The position numbers were made by a program, and so were the translations under genes. Below the pieces are notes generated by a model, which was not told the DNA's origin, did not search any database, and was given only the letters and a program-made list of their open reading frames with translations. From Pelargonium nanum (Eukaryota > Streptophyta > Magnoliopsida > Geraniales > Geraniaceae), in NCBI GenBank assembly GCA_036897485.1, contig JAYMTF010000057.1, positions 1 to 62,101 of the forward strand: a stretch of 62,101 nt of DNA, written 5' to 3'. Positions within the stretch are counted from its first letter, which is position 1. Each line of letters opens with the position of its first letter. Shown piece after piece: positions 23,901-36,000 of this stretch.

Positions 23901-25261
23901 ACGAGGATTGGTGTCAGACTGTTCAGTTAGAACCTGATGTTATCTCCATGTCATTCATCCCCATCACATCATTATTGAGCGGAATTCATGGAAGTGGATT
24001 CTTGAGCCACGCCATTAATCTCTATCTACGCTGTAAGCACATTTGTCTTCTTGTGCATGTTCGTATTGTTAAGAGACAAAAATTGACATGTTAATTGCTC
24101 GTTTTATCGATCTGTAGCACGATATTAATGTTTGTTGAGTTTCCTTAACACAGACAAACCACCAATCGAAGAACTTCATCAGTTTTTAGAGTTTCAACTT
24201 CCACGGCAATGGGCTCCGGTATTTAGTGAGCTTATCCTTGGTCCTGACAGGAAGAAGCAAAGTAGTGCATCCTTACAGTTCAGCTTCATGGGTCCCAAGC
24301 TTTACGTTAACACAGTTCCGGTAACATTCCTAGTCATTCATGGCCTAATTTCTTGCATCCTACTGGCTCGTCTTATGTTTCTTTTTGTTAAATTTCTCTA
24401 GTGTTTTTGGATTGCTTTTGTACAATGCCTAATTATCAAATCATAACCAGAACTTTTCGTTTTCCTTTCAGTAATGAAAATTAGGTTGGATAGTGTTTTA
24501 TGACGGTTTTGATGCATTTAGAGCTGCAAAATATTGGCATTTTTTTATTGAGAGTTTATATGATATTTTGACAGGTCGATGTGGGTAAAATGCCAGTTAC
24601 TGGCCTGCGGCTGTATTTGGAAGGGAAGAGAAGTAATTGCTTGGCGATTCACTTGCAACACCTTTCAACGCAGCCAAAGACATTCCAACTCGAGGACGAA
24701 CCAAATAGGAACATTTCACATTCCTCCGAGCGAAAGTACTATGAGAAGGTTCAGTGGAAGAGCTTCTCTCACGTCTGCACGGCCCCTGTAGAATCTGACG
24801 AAGATCTCTCCATTGTTACCGGAGCCCACTTCGAAGTTGGAGATTCCGGTCTCAAGAAAGTTCTCTTCCTACGACTCCATTTCTCCAAAGTCGTCGGAGC
24901 CATGGCTCTCAAAAGACCCGAATGGGACAACTCCCCAGGTTTGGCCCAGAAATCGGGAATGATCTCAACCTTGATTAGTACCCACTTCTCGACCACTACT
25001 CAAAAGCCGGCTCCAAGGCCGGCTGATGTGTACATCAACTCGGCCGTGTACCCAGGAGGACCTCCCGTCCCCACCCAATCACCTAAACTCTTGAGGTTCG
25101 TCGACACGACGGAGATCACACGTGGACCCCAAGACTCTCCCGGGTATTGGGTTGTTTCCGGCGCAAAGCTTCACGTCGAGAAAGGTAAAATCTCTATCCG
25201 AGTCAAGTACTCTCTCTTGACCGTGATGTTAACTGACGATGAAGCCTCATCCGAGTTTTGA
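20930..25261 (+). CDS. MACPF-domain protein of the CAD1/NSL1 family (At4g24290-like)
   Basis: Seven coding exons: 20930-21205, 21995-22233, 22627-22816, 23159-23221, 23840-24032, 24154-24320, 24575-25261, joining in frame to 604 aa, the usual length of plant MACPF proteins. Seen: SIGLGYDL and GGISIPNV near the N-terminus, RMRFSSDVLSFQQMSEQFNQ across the first junction, and the membrane-attack-complex/perforin signature YGTHVIVGVKMGG at about residues 177-189. Downstream are SFIPITSLLSGIHGSGFLSH, GPKLYVNTVPVDVGKMPVTG and, at the C-terminus, SPGYWVVSGAKLHVEKGKIS. Known for the family: Arabidopsis CAD1 and NSL1 restrain salicylic-acid-linked cell death and immunity; pore formation by the plant proteins is not established. 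No signal peptide is seen, as usual for the family. ATG 20930 is the first ATG of the frame. Intron 1 carries a Stowaway MITE and intron 4 a hAT-like element. The best remembered match is to At4g24290 rather than to CAD1 or NSL1 themselves. Confidence 0.94.
21638..21801. mobile_element. Decayed Stowaway MITE in MACPF intron 1
   Basis: The left end CTCCCTCTGTCACAAAATTA and right end CACTCATTTTGGGACGTTGT are imperfect inverted repeats matching the Stowaway consensus CTCCCTCCGTC. The element is about 160 bp, non-coding, and its borders are uncertain by a few bases. Confidence 0.6.
23559..23778. mobile_element. hAT-like MITE in MACPF intron 4
   Basis: It begins TAGAGCTGGCAGTTTCTG and ends CCAAATGGCTAGCTCTA, with 'acccgacccgcgg' and 'gtgggtcggattgggc' inside, as in the other copies. 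The 8-bp flanks TCTGTGAA and GTTGTGGA agree at only 5 of 8 bases, so the duplication is eroded or absent. It contains the inverse of the shared CATAAAATA core (TATTTTATG). Confidence 0.55.
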
Positions 25262-25855
25262 GTGAAGATGTTGTATCGAGAAAGTGTCGATGAGATCGAA
25301 AGTCCAAAAGAGAAGTTATAGGATAGAATTCATAGGGAAATGCTATATATAAATATATATGTATTGGTTTGTGGATAAGATGATATTGCTGTTGTCATAG
25401 GTAAAAGGTTTGAAGATTGGAGTGAGATGAGAGATGTACATAGATTCTTCATTCATTGTTCAAAAAGTGTAGTCTTTACTCTGTTCTTGTAGAGCATTCA
25501 TGGCTTCATGCTATTTTGAACACATTACTTTGTCTGATTGATTGATTAATAATAGGTTCAACATTGTGTAACATTCATGATAAATGATATTTTCTTCGGT
25601 TTCAAAATGAGTATCCAGTTTTATTTTTTAGAAAAATTAGGAAACTTAGTTTAAATTGTACATTTACTCGTGTATTTCGTTAAAACAAAGGACATTAACT
25701 AGAGGTCTCTATTCGTGGTCACAGGTCATGTTGAAATTTTAGTATTCTATTGATCTGATTATTAATCTACACAAAATAACCTGTGACTTGGGAGTTGTCG
25801 ATTTTGATTCTTTGAATAGAATATTCTAGTTAGTTTATGAATTTCTCTTCATTCA

Positions 25856-26759
25856 TTTTTTAAAAGCTTATTTTCTTTGACAATGAGAAGGAAAAAACTT
25901 AGACAAAACTTGTTTAGTTTGAAAATGGTTATTCCTCTATTTTCCAATTTATTATAATAAACAATATTCTATCATTCAATAAGTTTGAAACTTGGGCAGC
26001 ACTCTGAAACTGAAATAGAAGTTTATTATAAGAGTACAATTGTAATTACTCCTAAGTTTTAGTATTTTATTCTGTGCCAATATCATAGTTTGGATTCTAA
26101 ATTGAAGGTCGACTTGTTCCTGTTCATATATTGCATTAATTGATGCTCACATGTAATGTTGAAAGAAATTGAAAGCGAAAGGGTATTTATATAGAAATCG
26201 CTTTCGTGTTGCATACTGCTGAGGGCATGTAGTACTAGTATTGAATTTGCATAGTCATGAAATGGAAAGCTTGAATCGGATTGATTTTGATTTTGGATGG
26301 TTGGTTTTGATTCAGATTTTGTTTTTGATATTGGTTGGTTTTGATTCGGATTTGTAATTTTAGTTTTTTGTTGCCGGAAAATTCAAGGGTTGAACTCTTC
26401 ATTTAAAAAAATAAACAAATTATCCACGTCAGCGAAAATTTCACACGTGAGCGCAAACTGGTACAGCTGGCAGTGCATTAACGAAGCTCCTAACGGCCAC
26501 AGACGACAAGTACAAAATTGAGTTCAAAATCGAAATGTAATTTCTAACTCTGATACAATTATAAATTTGATACTAAATTGAATTTCCAGTTAAAATATAG
26601 ATACTATTTTTGCCTTTAACCCTTTTTAAAAGCTTATTTGTTTTTACAATGAGAATAAAAAAGCTTAGTCAAAACTTGTTTAGTGTGAAAGTGATTATCC
26701 TCTATTTTCCAACTTATTATAATAAACAATATCCTATCATTCAATAAGTTTGAAACTTG
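25856..26759 (+). repeat. Direct repeats of ~138 bp flanking ~630 bp
   Basis: 25856-25994 and 26623-26759 are highly similar, sharing for example CTATTTTCCAA(T/C)TTATTATA and ATCATTCAATAAGTTTGAAA. The sequence between them has no primer-binding site of the TGGTATCAGAGC type at its left edge and no TG..CA ends, so a TRIM-type LTR element is not supported. A segmental duplication or an unknown element fits better. Confidence 0.75.
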
Positions 26760-27311
26760 AATAATAGATTTGGCCATTTGGGATAACAAAAGTTACAAAA
26801 ATTGTCTTTTAGTTGTTTTAAATACCAGAAAATTCAATCTAGATGTACCAATTTTAATTAAATATTTAAATAAATATATGGAATCATAGATTTTTCTATA
26901 TAAATACCGTGGAAATTCATGTTTCACATTTGACTTCATCTATATATAACTATAAGAAAAAAGACTTATTCTCATTTAATTGTAAAATTTTACTTTAATA
27001 TATCCCAAGAGAAAAACACCAACATGTCTAACAAATGAAACAATGAGTCAAAACATTTCTAGACGTAATTAGTGTAAATACGTGAACTTTCATCAAATAT
27101 ATAAATATAGAGAGCGATATGTTAATATTTTTTACTTTGAATTTGGACCAACCATTGACCAAGCAGTCAAAGGCGTGATTTTAAAAGGTATTTGTCAGTT
27201 TGACGTTGTTGATTAATTAGCTTAAAAAAATAAGTATGAATATAATGAATCATTAAATTACTCCAATATTTTATTTTCCTTATTTCATAAATTTATACTC
27301 CTTTTAGTTTT

Positions 27312-27533
27312 ATTTTTTTGGGGTTTAAACCACTAGTTTTTTAAGTGGGCCCGCAAACTCACAGTTAGTACCTTTAAGTCGTTTTACGACACCTAGATTA
27401 AGCCTCATTCGAGGGTAAGTCACAATTAAAGCTCATCCCTCTCTCCATAAGTGTGTTGAGCGGAGATCGAACGCAAATGCTCTTTCCACCCACGCAGCCT
27501 GTGTAGTTAACTGCGCCAGTACTACCCTTGGGT
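27312..27533 (-). mobile_element. tRNA-derived SINE with 12-bp target-site duplication
   Basis: On the minus strand the head reads CCCAAGGGTAGTACTGGCGC and contains a box A-like TACTGGCGCAGTTAA and a box B-like GCGTTCGATCTCC about 45 bases on; the tail ends in AAACCCCAAAAAAATAAAA. It is flanked by direct repeats TCCTTTTAGTTT (27299-27310) and TCCTTTTAGCTT (27534-27545). The Pol III boxes, A-rich tail and target duplication together define a SINE of about 220 bp. I do not recognise the family. Confidence 0.7.
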
Positions 27534-27878
27534 TCCTTTTAGCTTTTCTTTATCAAACATTATCAAAAATAAAATTAACTTCTTTTTCAAATATAGTTTC
27601 TTTTCTTTTTTTAAGTTTAACCAAATTCAATAAAATAATTCATTGTTCAGAGTTCAGACTCTTCCAAAACTTTTTTAGTTACTAATAAAATAGAATCAAT
27701 TTCCTTAAAAAAAGAAGAAGAAATTGGAGGATTTGTCCAAGAATTGGGATGAAAAAGATAGGTTCATTTGAACTTACTATTTTTTAACTTAATTTAATTA
27801 ACTTGTCAACAATCCATAACAATGGGCAATGACATGAACAAGTGTAGACTCATTCAAAAAAAAAAAAAAAAAAAACTC

Positions 27879-27886
27879 TATATAAA
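27879..27886 (+). promoter_or_regulatory. TATA box of the EGS-like gene
   Basis: TATATAAA follows a long A-run, 190 bases before the ATG at 28078. Transcription would start near 27910-27920, giving a leader of about 160 bases. Confidence 0.6.
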
Positions 27887-28077
27887 CCCACATAGCTCTT
27901 AAGCTTGGGAACCATCTCTCAATTCCATTCCATTCTATTTCAGCTCTCAAATCAACCATATAATAATTATCCGACAAAACAAAGATCGTTACGATAATTA
28001 GCTAACAACTAGTTTGCTAATTATCATAATTAGATCGAATTTGTTTTGTAATTAATATACATACCATAATCTTAATT

Positions 28078-31000
28078 ATGGCTTTTGAAAGTAACAAAAA
28101 TAGTGAAAAAAAGAGCAAGATTTTGATATTTGGAGCAAGTGGGTATCTTGGCAAATACATGGTGAAAGCAAGTGTCTCTTTGGGACATCCAACTTTTGCC
28201 TATGTTCGTCCAATTTCTGGTTCTCAAGATTCTTCCAAGTTCTTGCTTCACCAAGAATTTGAGTCCATGGGAGTCACAATCTTTCAAGTAAATTTTTATT
28301 TTATTTTCTATAATTTTGTTCTTGATTTTTTTGGTATTGTATTGTGTTTTGAAATGGTTATGTGAATTGGTATTTTATACTTTATAGGGTAGCTTGGATG
28401 AGCATGAGAAGCTTGTTTTTGCTGTTCAACAAGTTGATATTGTGATTTCAACTTTGGCTGTTCCTCAACATCTTGAGCAATTCAAGATTGTTAGAGCTAT
28501 CAAAGAAGCTGGCAACATAAAGGTATATATATATATATATATGTTTACATACATGCATACATATAGCAAGTAGTATCAGTCAATTCGTGTCCGCCGAATT
28601 CTTTAAGAGTGAATATGAGTGTTAAATCGTGAGATGTTATCTCTTTATTGACTTAACTGAGTTTCAGCTCATAATTCTTTGACAAATATTCTTTTTTCTC
28701 ACATATGTGTGTAGAGAGAGAGGAGTCTCGTCAGTCTTTTAGTGGATGAGAGTCGCCCGAAACACGAGAAAATTGAATTTGAACGGATGTTTTGCACCTA
28801 CAAATTTATTAAAGCGAGTATGAGTGTTAAATGTGGACGTGCCGCACTCTCATAGACTTGATTGAGTCCCAGTCATTAACTTTTTGACACTCTCTATATG
28901 TATATGTATATGGAGTATTTGTCAAGCTAGTTGTAGTTATACATAACTTGATATTCGAATATTATTTAATTTAAATTCCTTGGAAAGAGTCTTTACATTT
29001 CAAAATGATGGGGTTTCCTCGATGAGATCGTGCTAATTACAAATACGTGCGTAAAGATACATGAGAAGTGAAAAAAGTACAAACTAACATTTGTTGAATA
29101 TATGTGTGTGTGCGCGCACGTGCAGAGGTTTATTCCTTCGGAATTTGGGAACGAGGTAGATAGAGTGAGTGGATTGCCACCATTTGAAGCATTGCTAGCT
29201 AACAAGAGGAAGGTTAGGAGAGCAACTGAGGATGCAAACATTCCCTTCACGTATGTCTCAGCCAACTCTTTTGCTGCTTATTTTGTTGATTACTTGCTCC
29301 ATCCTCATGACCAACTTGACCAAGTTATTGTCTATGGAAATGGTGAAGCTAAGGGTACGCAATTCTATCAACCCATCTCTTCTTTCTTCTTTTCTATTAC
29401 GATGTAACTTTTATTAAAAATGACACCCGAAAAATATTTTAAACAAAACCACGTGAAAAACTGTGTAGCAGTTATATGTAACTTATACTCTCAATTCAAA
29501 TGAAAAATAATCCAAAAGTCCCCAAAATTGAAAATTGACCAAAATGACCTTGGTATTAGAACATGAAAAGCCATCATATGCATTTAAGTAGTAACTTAAT
29601 TGTTTGTTAAATTTGGTACTCCCTCCGTCTCAAAATGAGTGTACTGTTTTCATTTTTTGCAAAAATTAAGGATTGACATATAATTTAATGTGTTTCCAAT
29701 ATTACCCTCACTTTCACACCTACATGTGCAGTTCAGATCTGCCTATGTGCAGTTCATTTGAAACACTTAGTGATAAGAGTAACATGAGAAAAACAATAAT
29801 ATAATAACTTAAAAATATAAACAGGACACTCATTTTGGGACAAATATTTAGACAAACGGGACACTCATTTTGGGACGGATAGAGTATTTAAAAAAGTTAA
29901 TAAAATCAGATAAAACTAGTAAAGTTTATCAAACATGGGTTTGACCAGCTAGTGAAAAAATTATTCCTTAAACTTTGAGTTGCCATTTTTGACTCAATAT
30001 CAGTCAAATTAGTAATTCTATCAATAAATTATATTTCAATTGTTTTTACTAAAAATTAAACAAACGATTTCCTAGACTTTTGGTTCATATTTGCATATAA
30101 TATGGAAGACCTAAAAGAGAAATATTGAAACAAAAGTTAAGAAAGACTAAACAGTGAGAAATATGATAACTTGTTACATTTGCATATCTATTGTTTCTAT
30201 TATAAAATGAAAGTCTAAAAGCATATATTAGTTTGTATATTTGACATAAATTCTTTATACTCTATATAATAACATTGATATTTATTTTTATACAATACAG
30301 CTGTGTTGTATTAAATACATAAAAGTCTAATTAAGGCACTTGATTATGTAGTAAACCATATTTAACTCATACTAGAAATGACAGCAAAAGAACTATTTAA
30401 AGAAGAAACCCTAATTATTCGATAATATATAAAAGACTAAAAAGTAAGCTATAAACCTAAAAACTGTACAACAATTATATATAATTCATACTTCAAATAT
30501 TAATTCGAATCAAACGTGTTGACTAGAATACCCTTCAAACGATCTCACAACGCAAAAGTATGGTCTAAACACTCAACAAATCTAGAGGCATGCATGCTCA
30601 TGCCAACGTAGTTTTAATCTAATCGAAAACATGATCAGCATATAGGGAACCCAAAAGCGCTCCAACTCTTGCATCAATTTATGATTTGCTTAAACATGTA
30701 TATGTACATAACTACATATATGTATGTATATATGTGCATATATATATAATGTTGTTCATTAATTAACTATATATAAATATTGCAGCTGTGTTGAATTATG
30801 AGGAAGATGTAGCAACATACACAGTGAAAGCAGCAACAGATCCAAGGGCTGAGAATAGAGTGATAATTTACAGGCCATCAAGAAACATTGTTTCTCAGTT
30901 GGATTTGATCTCTTCTTGGGAACAAAAAACTGGAAGATCTCTCAAAAGAGTTCATCTTCCTGAAGAAGAAATTGTTAAACTCACTGAAAGTAAGTTTAAA

Positions 31001-31309
31001 TATTAACCCATTTTTTTTACAATTAATCTATATTAATTAATGGCATCATACATATAATTATACACACACTAATGCACATTTAAAACTTTTTTTTTCTTTG
31101 AAATTGTAGCTTTGCCATTTCCAGACAACATACCAGTTGCAGTTCTTCACAATATTTTCATTAAAGGTGATCAAATGAGCTTTGAGCTCACAGAAAATGA
31201 TTTGGAAGCTTCCAAATTATATCCTGAACACAACTACACTTCTGTTGATGCACTCTTGGACATTTGCTTGGTCAATCCACCAAAACCTAAGCTAGCGGCT
31301 TTTGCATGA
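28078..31309 (+). CDS. Eugenol/isoeugenol synthase-like NADPH-dependent reductase (PIP family, NmrA-like)
   Basis: Five coding exons: 28078-28287, 28388-28522, 29126-29354, 30786-30989, 31110-31309, giving 325 aa. Seen: the Rossmann nucleotide motif GASGYLG at residues 19-25; [24 protein letters not shown]; and [15 protein letters not shown], whose Lys142 aligns with the catalytic Lys132 of basil eugenol synthase. Further along are [28 protein letters not shown] and [13 protein letters not shown] [17 protein letters not shown]. The LPPFEAL segment and the C-terminal half follow the EGS/IGS branch rather than pinoresinol-lariciresinol, isoflavone or phenylcoumaran reductases. Known reaction of that branch: NADPH-dependent reduction of coniferyl acetate to eugenol or isoeugenol in the cytosol, a step to volatile phenylpropenes. 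Substrate and product here are inference. A TATA box lies 190 bases upstream. Intron 3 (1.4 kb) hosts an intact-looking Stowaway MITE. Confidence 0.9.
29619..29884. mobile_element. Stowaway MITE in EGS-like intron 3
   Basis: This 266-bp element starts CTCCCTCCGTCTCAAAATGA and ends TCATTTTGGGACGGATAGAG. It is flanked on both sides by the TA duplication (29617-29618 and 29885-29886) that defines Stowaway/Tc1-mariner MITEs. A second internal copy of the end, GGACACTCATTTTGGGACAA, lies at about 29824-29842. It has no coding capacity. Confidence 0.88.
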
Positions 31310-33000
31310 TTGTGTGTCAGTGATTCGTTACGCGTTGTCAATTCGATTTGTTTAATTTTATGTATTTAAATAGTGCAAACGGTTATGAAGAGTTCGCTAC
31401 ATGTGTAATAAAAAGTTCAAATGTTGAACTTAGTAAAATTCCATGTGTTTTTTCTATGTATTTGTCTTATTTTAAATGTATGCATGTTCAATGCATCTCA
31501 AGCTCTACCTAAATAAAAATTCAGTGTATTTTTTTTGTTCAATTGTCATGAGATCATCAATGTCATTTTCATTAGCCTTATCTCAATATACACTGTAATT
31601 TCTTCTTCTTATTTTCTTCTTGATGAATAATTTTTTTTTAGTATTTCACAATTAATGAGATAAGACTTAATTTTTTTACTATTTTTTTTAACTATTTTCT
31701 TCTTATTAGACTTGGTCAATTCCAAAAGTAAAAGTCAACTTTTTGTGCATTTTTAATGATTATCCCTTCTATTTTCTTACTATTATTTGCTCATAACATA
31801 TCAACAAATATGGCCTGCTTCTACCTCTTTCTTATATTAAGTTATTTTTTAAAAAAGATTGAATCATATTTAATAACCTTTCATTTTTTATACAAATAAT
31901 TAATTAATAGCATCTACATTGATTAATGGTTTCAAATATGTTATTTCATCTTCTTAATTAGTGACTAATTATGATTTAATAAAAAAAAACAAAAAAAAAC
32001 TATGATTTTACAAATGAAACAAAAAGAGATATATGTGTTCGCTTTCTATTATACTCAAGCATACAATTCAAATCATTCTAGAATATTCACAAACACAAGA
32101 AGAAAAAAAAATTATCATGTCGTTGACAATATTGGGCATGTATCTTGAAATCAAATCCAAAAATTATATTCAATCAACATTTTCAAGTAGAAAAAAAGAA
32201 GAAGAAAAACACTCAAATTTACTGTGTTGATGACATGTATATATTAATCTTAAAAATCAATAGCTAATAAGCAATATAACTTGTTAAATCCTATAATAAC
32301 AATATTCTTAAACAATTTACCAACATTCTTTAAAATAAAGACATGCAACATATTTTAATATATCATACGCATGAATTTCCTTGCAACCAAAAGGAAAGTG
32401 AATATCTCATAACTCGACTGCACGTCAAGAAAGAAATGCCGGGAGGCAAGCCATCATATCACCACGAGCCTCACATCTCTATCCGCCAATCATGTGCCAC
32501 TACGTGACCAATTTTGATTATACTTCACATCTAGACTCAAATTCTATATAAACTTCATAGTATTTAGAACATTTATGATAAATATGTTGATTTATGGATA
32601 CTTGTTCATGAATTTACTTACCGATATGTCCAATGTGTTTTAAAATTTCAACTCCAACTTTCGAGACTCGGACATAGAATTAAACTCCAAAAAAACCCGA
32701 CTCACCATGCAAAATTTAATTCTCACATAAATTTAGGCGAATCTAATTCGAATTCGTCAATTCGAGAAGTATAGACCTAAATGACGGCCAAACCCATACT
32801 ACCAAACTCTCAAAAACATTACTAGTGTCAATCTAGCAAAAGTACCGAGGATATAAAAGTAATTTCATATGAGCTGTAACCGGAAACAACCACACTGTAT
32901 TGTCCTCACCACTCTTCACTGTGTTCAGTTTCTGTCTCCAACTCCGTCGCCGCCGCCTCCGCCGCCGCATTTTTCGCAGCCACATCCGGGAGCGAGCAGA
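31310..33000. other. Intergenic between EGS-like and NAPE synthase genes
   Basis: AT-rich and without a recognisable gene. It contains the 3' UTR of the EGS-like gene, with a likely poly(A) signal AATAAA near 31408, and at its right end the GC-rich leader of the NAPE synthase. Confidence 0.6.
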
Positions 33001-36000
33001 ATGGGAGGACGAATCATGGAGTGGGCGGGCAGAGACGGCCACATGGGCGGATTGCCGAGGAAGATGGTGATCGCGGCGATTGGGGCTTTCGCGAAGGCCG
33101 TCACGGCTCTCCTCAACTCCACCGCCGTTCACAACTCCGATACCCTAACTCGCCTCGTCCGTTCTCGTCCTCCTGGCCTCCCTCTCATCACTGTCAGTAA
33201 TCACATGTCCACGTCCGTATCTCTCTCTCGCTCACTCTCTCGATTGTTTGAAATTGATAGTTAGGGTTCCACATTTTGATTCGATCTGATCGATTGTTTG
33301 TTTGTTTGTTTGTTCTTTAATCAGATGATTTTTGTTTGTGGTTTTGTACTGTGTATGTTGTTGGAGAAGCCATTGATTTGATAGCTTATAGAGCTCAAAT
33401 TGAAAGAGCCTGAGCTTTGAAGTTACTTAATTATACTATATATTATCTGAATACTTTGTACATTACAAGGGAACATGTTTTTGAGGCATTGTGCACATAG
33501 TGCATTGCTATTGACTGTGCTTTGAGTGCATAATGAATCAAATTTGGCAGTTATTATTATTGTTATTATGTTGTTGTTGTTGTTGAACAATTGATTACTT
33601 TAATTGCTTAATGCTTGAGTTGAAAGAGTTCAAAGTCACTTAGTTATGTTGCATAATATCTAAATACTATGTATATTACAATAAATTTCATGAAACTAGC
33701 TGGTTTGGATTTGTCTTTTCACTGGGGGGAAAGGTCCCCGGCATTGTTATGCGCGTAATGCATATAGCTTATTAGCATGTTCTGGACAATGGTCAGATTG
33801 AATATGCTTTTTGTACATAATGAAGTGAATTCAGCAGTCATGGCATTGTTGTTGAATAACTGATAATCTAATAGCTTAAAGTTTAAGTTGAAAGAGTCAG
33901 AAGTCAATTATGTTGTATATTATTCAAACACTATATACATTACGTTATATTCCAATAAATTAGCAGCTTTGGATTTGGCTTCACAAGGGGAAAGGTCCCA
34001 TATTGCCTTGTTGCTTACATTATGCAAAACATATTAGGATGTCATGAACAGTGGTGAGATTGACTACACATTAAAATTAGGGCAAAATGAAGTGGGTGAT
34101 TAGTGTTATATTGTTGAGCAACTGATTACTCTAATAGCTTAAAGCTTGCTTTAAAAGAGTTTGAAGTCAATTAATTTTTCTATTATCCAAAACTAATGAT
34201 GTGCCAAATTTTAATCTTGTTTACTGCTGATTAATCTATATGATATTAGTCATGATTCTCACTTAAAATTTAACTCTTACAATTAAACCTGTTTTCTAAC
34301 AGATTGGATGACCCCCTTATGTGGGGTTTCAAGGGATTTCCCACATCAGATGCAAAATTGGCTAGATGGGTACTAGCTGCAGAAGACATTTGCTTTAAAA
34401 ATCCACTGTATTCATATATTTTCAGACTTGGTATGTCAGCTATCCTTACTACTCCAGTGGCAACAAATTCCCATTCCTGTGTGTTTTATGATGTCATAGG
34501 ACTGCATATAGATAACTATATAGCTGGATGTCATTAGCTATCTGGCTAAGGCTAGAGCATAGGAAGGATTTATGTCTCAAGAGCAATGAGAATGTAATGT
34601 GTCAATAGCTTTGAGGAAGGAAAACTTGGCAAATGGAGGAGGGTTATGAACAAACTTAAGCCACAAAAGACGAAGAAAACACATAATCTGGGCTAACGTG
34701 ATTTTGGAAAGAAAACATCAAAGCATATTTTAGAATTTATTGTGTTGTTTATGCCATGAAGATAGGAAAAATCTTTTATGTTAAGAGTCTCCGTGGAACA
34801 ATTACATGGTGTTGATACATGTGTTTTCAACATTGAGTTTTACCAATGTGCTATATCCTACACAAAATAGATGCATGAATAATTCTTTCACCTCGTACAA
34901 ATTAGTAGGTTATCAAATAAATGGTTATCCAGTTTTTACTGGAAATTGTAGAAACTTTTATGTACTAATAAGCAAGTTTTTAATTGTCTATTTATTTGAA
35001 CCAGGCTGGAAAGTAATGCTATACATCTTTTTGTCAAGTTTATTATCTTAATACAATATTTCACATTTATTGTGGATTTTTGTGCAGGTAAATGCATACC
35101 AATTACAAGGGGAGGTGGGATTTATCAAGAACACATGAATGAAGCTCTCGAGCGCTTAAGTGATGGAGAATGGGTATTTTTTCATTTACCATTTTTTATT
35201 CATATAAATTGGATATGCTCTTCTTATGATCAGAGTCTTGGATGCTCTTCTAAGTGTTATTTATTATTGTCCATTAGTGCATTGCTGATTGCTATATGTA
35301 CTGATATGTGTGTTTTTGCCATCTAGGTTACTTTGTAGGCCTAATTCCAGTGACGTGTGATGAATTTTAGATGGCATAAGAATGTGAAATTTGAGTTAGC
35401 GATGTTGATTTTCAGATTAGAAATGTGATTATTTCAACAACAAAATAAATCCTTGAAAACATTTTATAACTGCTATTGCTTAGATTCACCAGTTCTCATC
35501 AATATGTGCAGTCAACAGGTGGCCTAGTTCTAAAAGTTATCTTGATTTGTCATATAAACATTTCAATAACTGCAATAATGTGCACACTTCTTATTACCCT
35601 GATATTTCTTTTTTAATATACTTCGATCATGCAGCTGCATACGTTTCCAGAAGGGAAAATTTTCCAAGACGATGCTCCTATAAGAAGATTAAAATGGGGA
35701 ACTGCCAGTCTCATTGATCGTGCCCCTATAACTCCAATAATCTTGCCAATTGTCCACCATGGTTTTCAAGAGGTTATTTTCTTAATATTTCTATTTTTCT
35801 CAGGGTGTTTCTTTCAGACAATTGTAATCAACTACAATTATTGGATTTGGAGGAAGGTTGAACTGATTCTTACACTAGTTTATAATGCTTAGATGTGGAC
35901 TTTAGCATCATCTTCCTCCAAATTCATTTCGATACTTTTGGACTTATTGGTTGGACAAGCTCATACAAATTTTATCTGTTAATTGATAAGTTAAAAGATT

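Larger units (their letters stand above)
25262..28077. other. Intergenic between MACPF and EGS-like genes
   Basis: No gene seen. It holds the MACPF 3' UTR or flank, a pair of ~138-bp direct repeats (25856-25994 and 26623-26759), a complete SINE with target duplication (27312-27533), an A20-type run near 27857-27875, and the TATA box of the EGS-like gene. Confidence 0.6.

Noticed and set aside
25856..26759. TRIM-type LTR retrotransposon
   Set aside because: Direct repeats are present but there is no tRNA primer-binding site, polypurine tract or TG..CA ends.
32869..33000. N-terminal extension of the NAPE synthase frame upstream of 33001
   Set aside because: The extra residues are not like the Arabidopsis protein, whose N-terminus matches the ATG at 33001.
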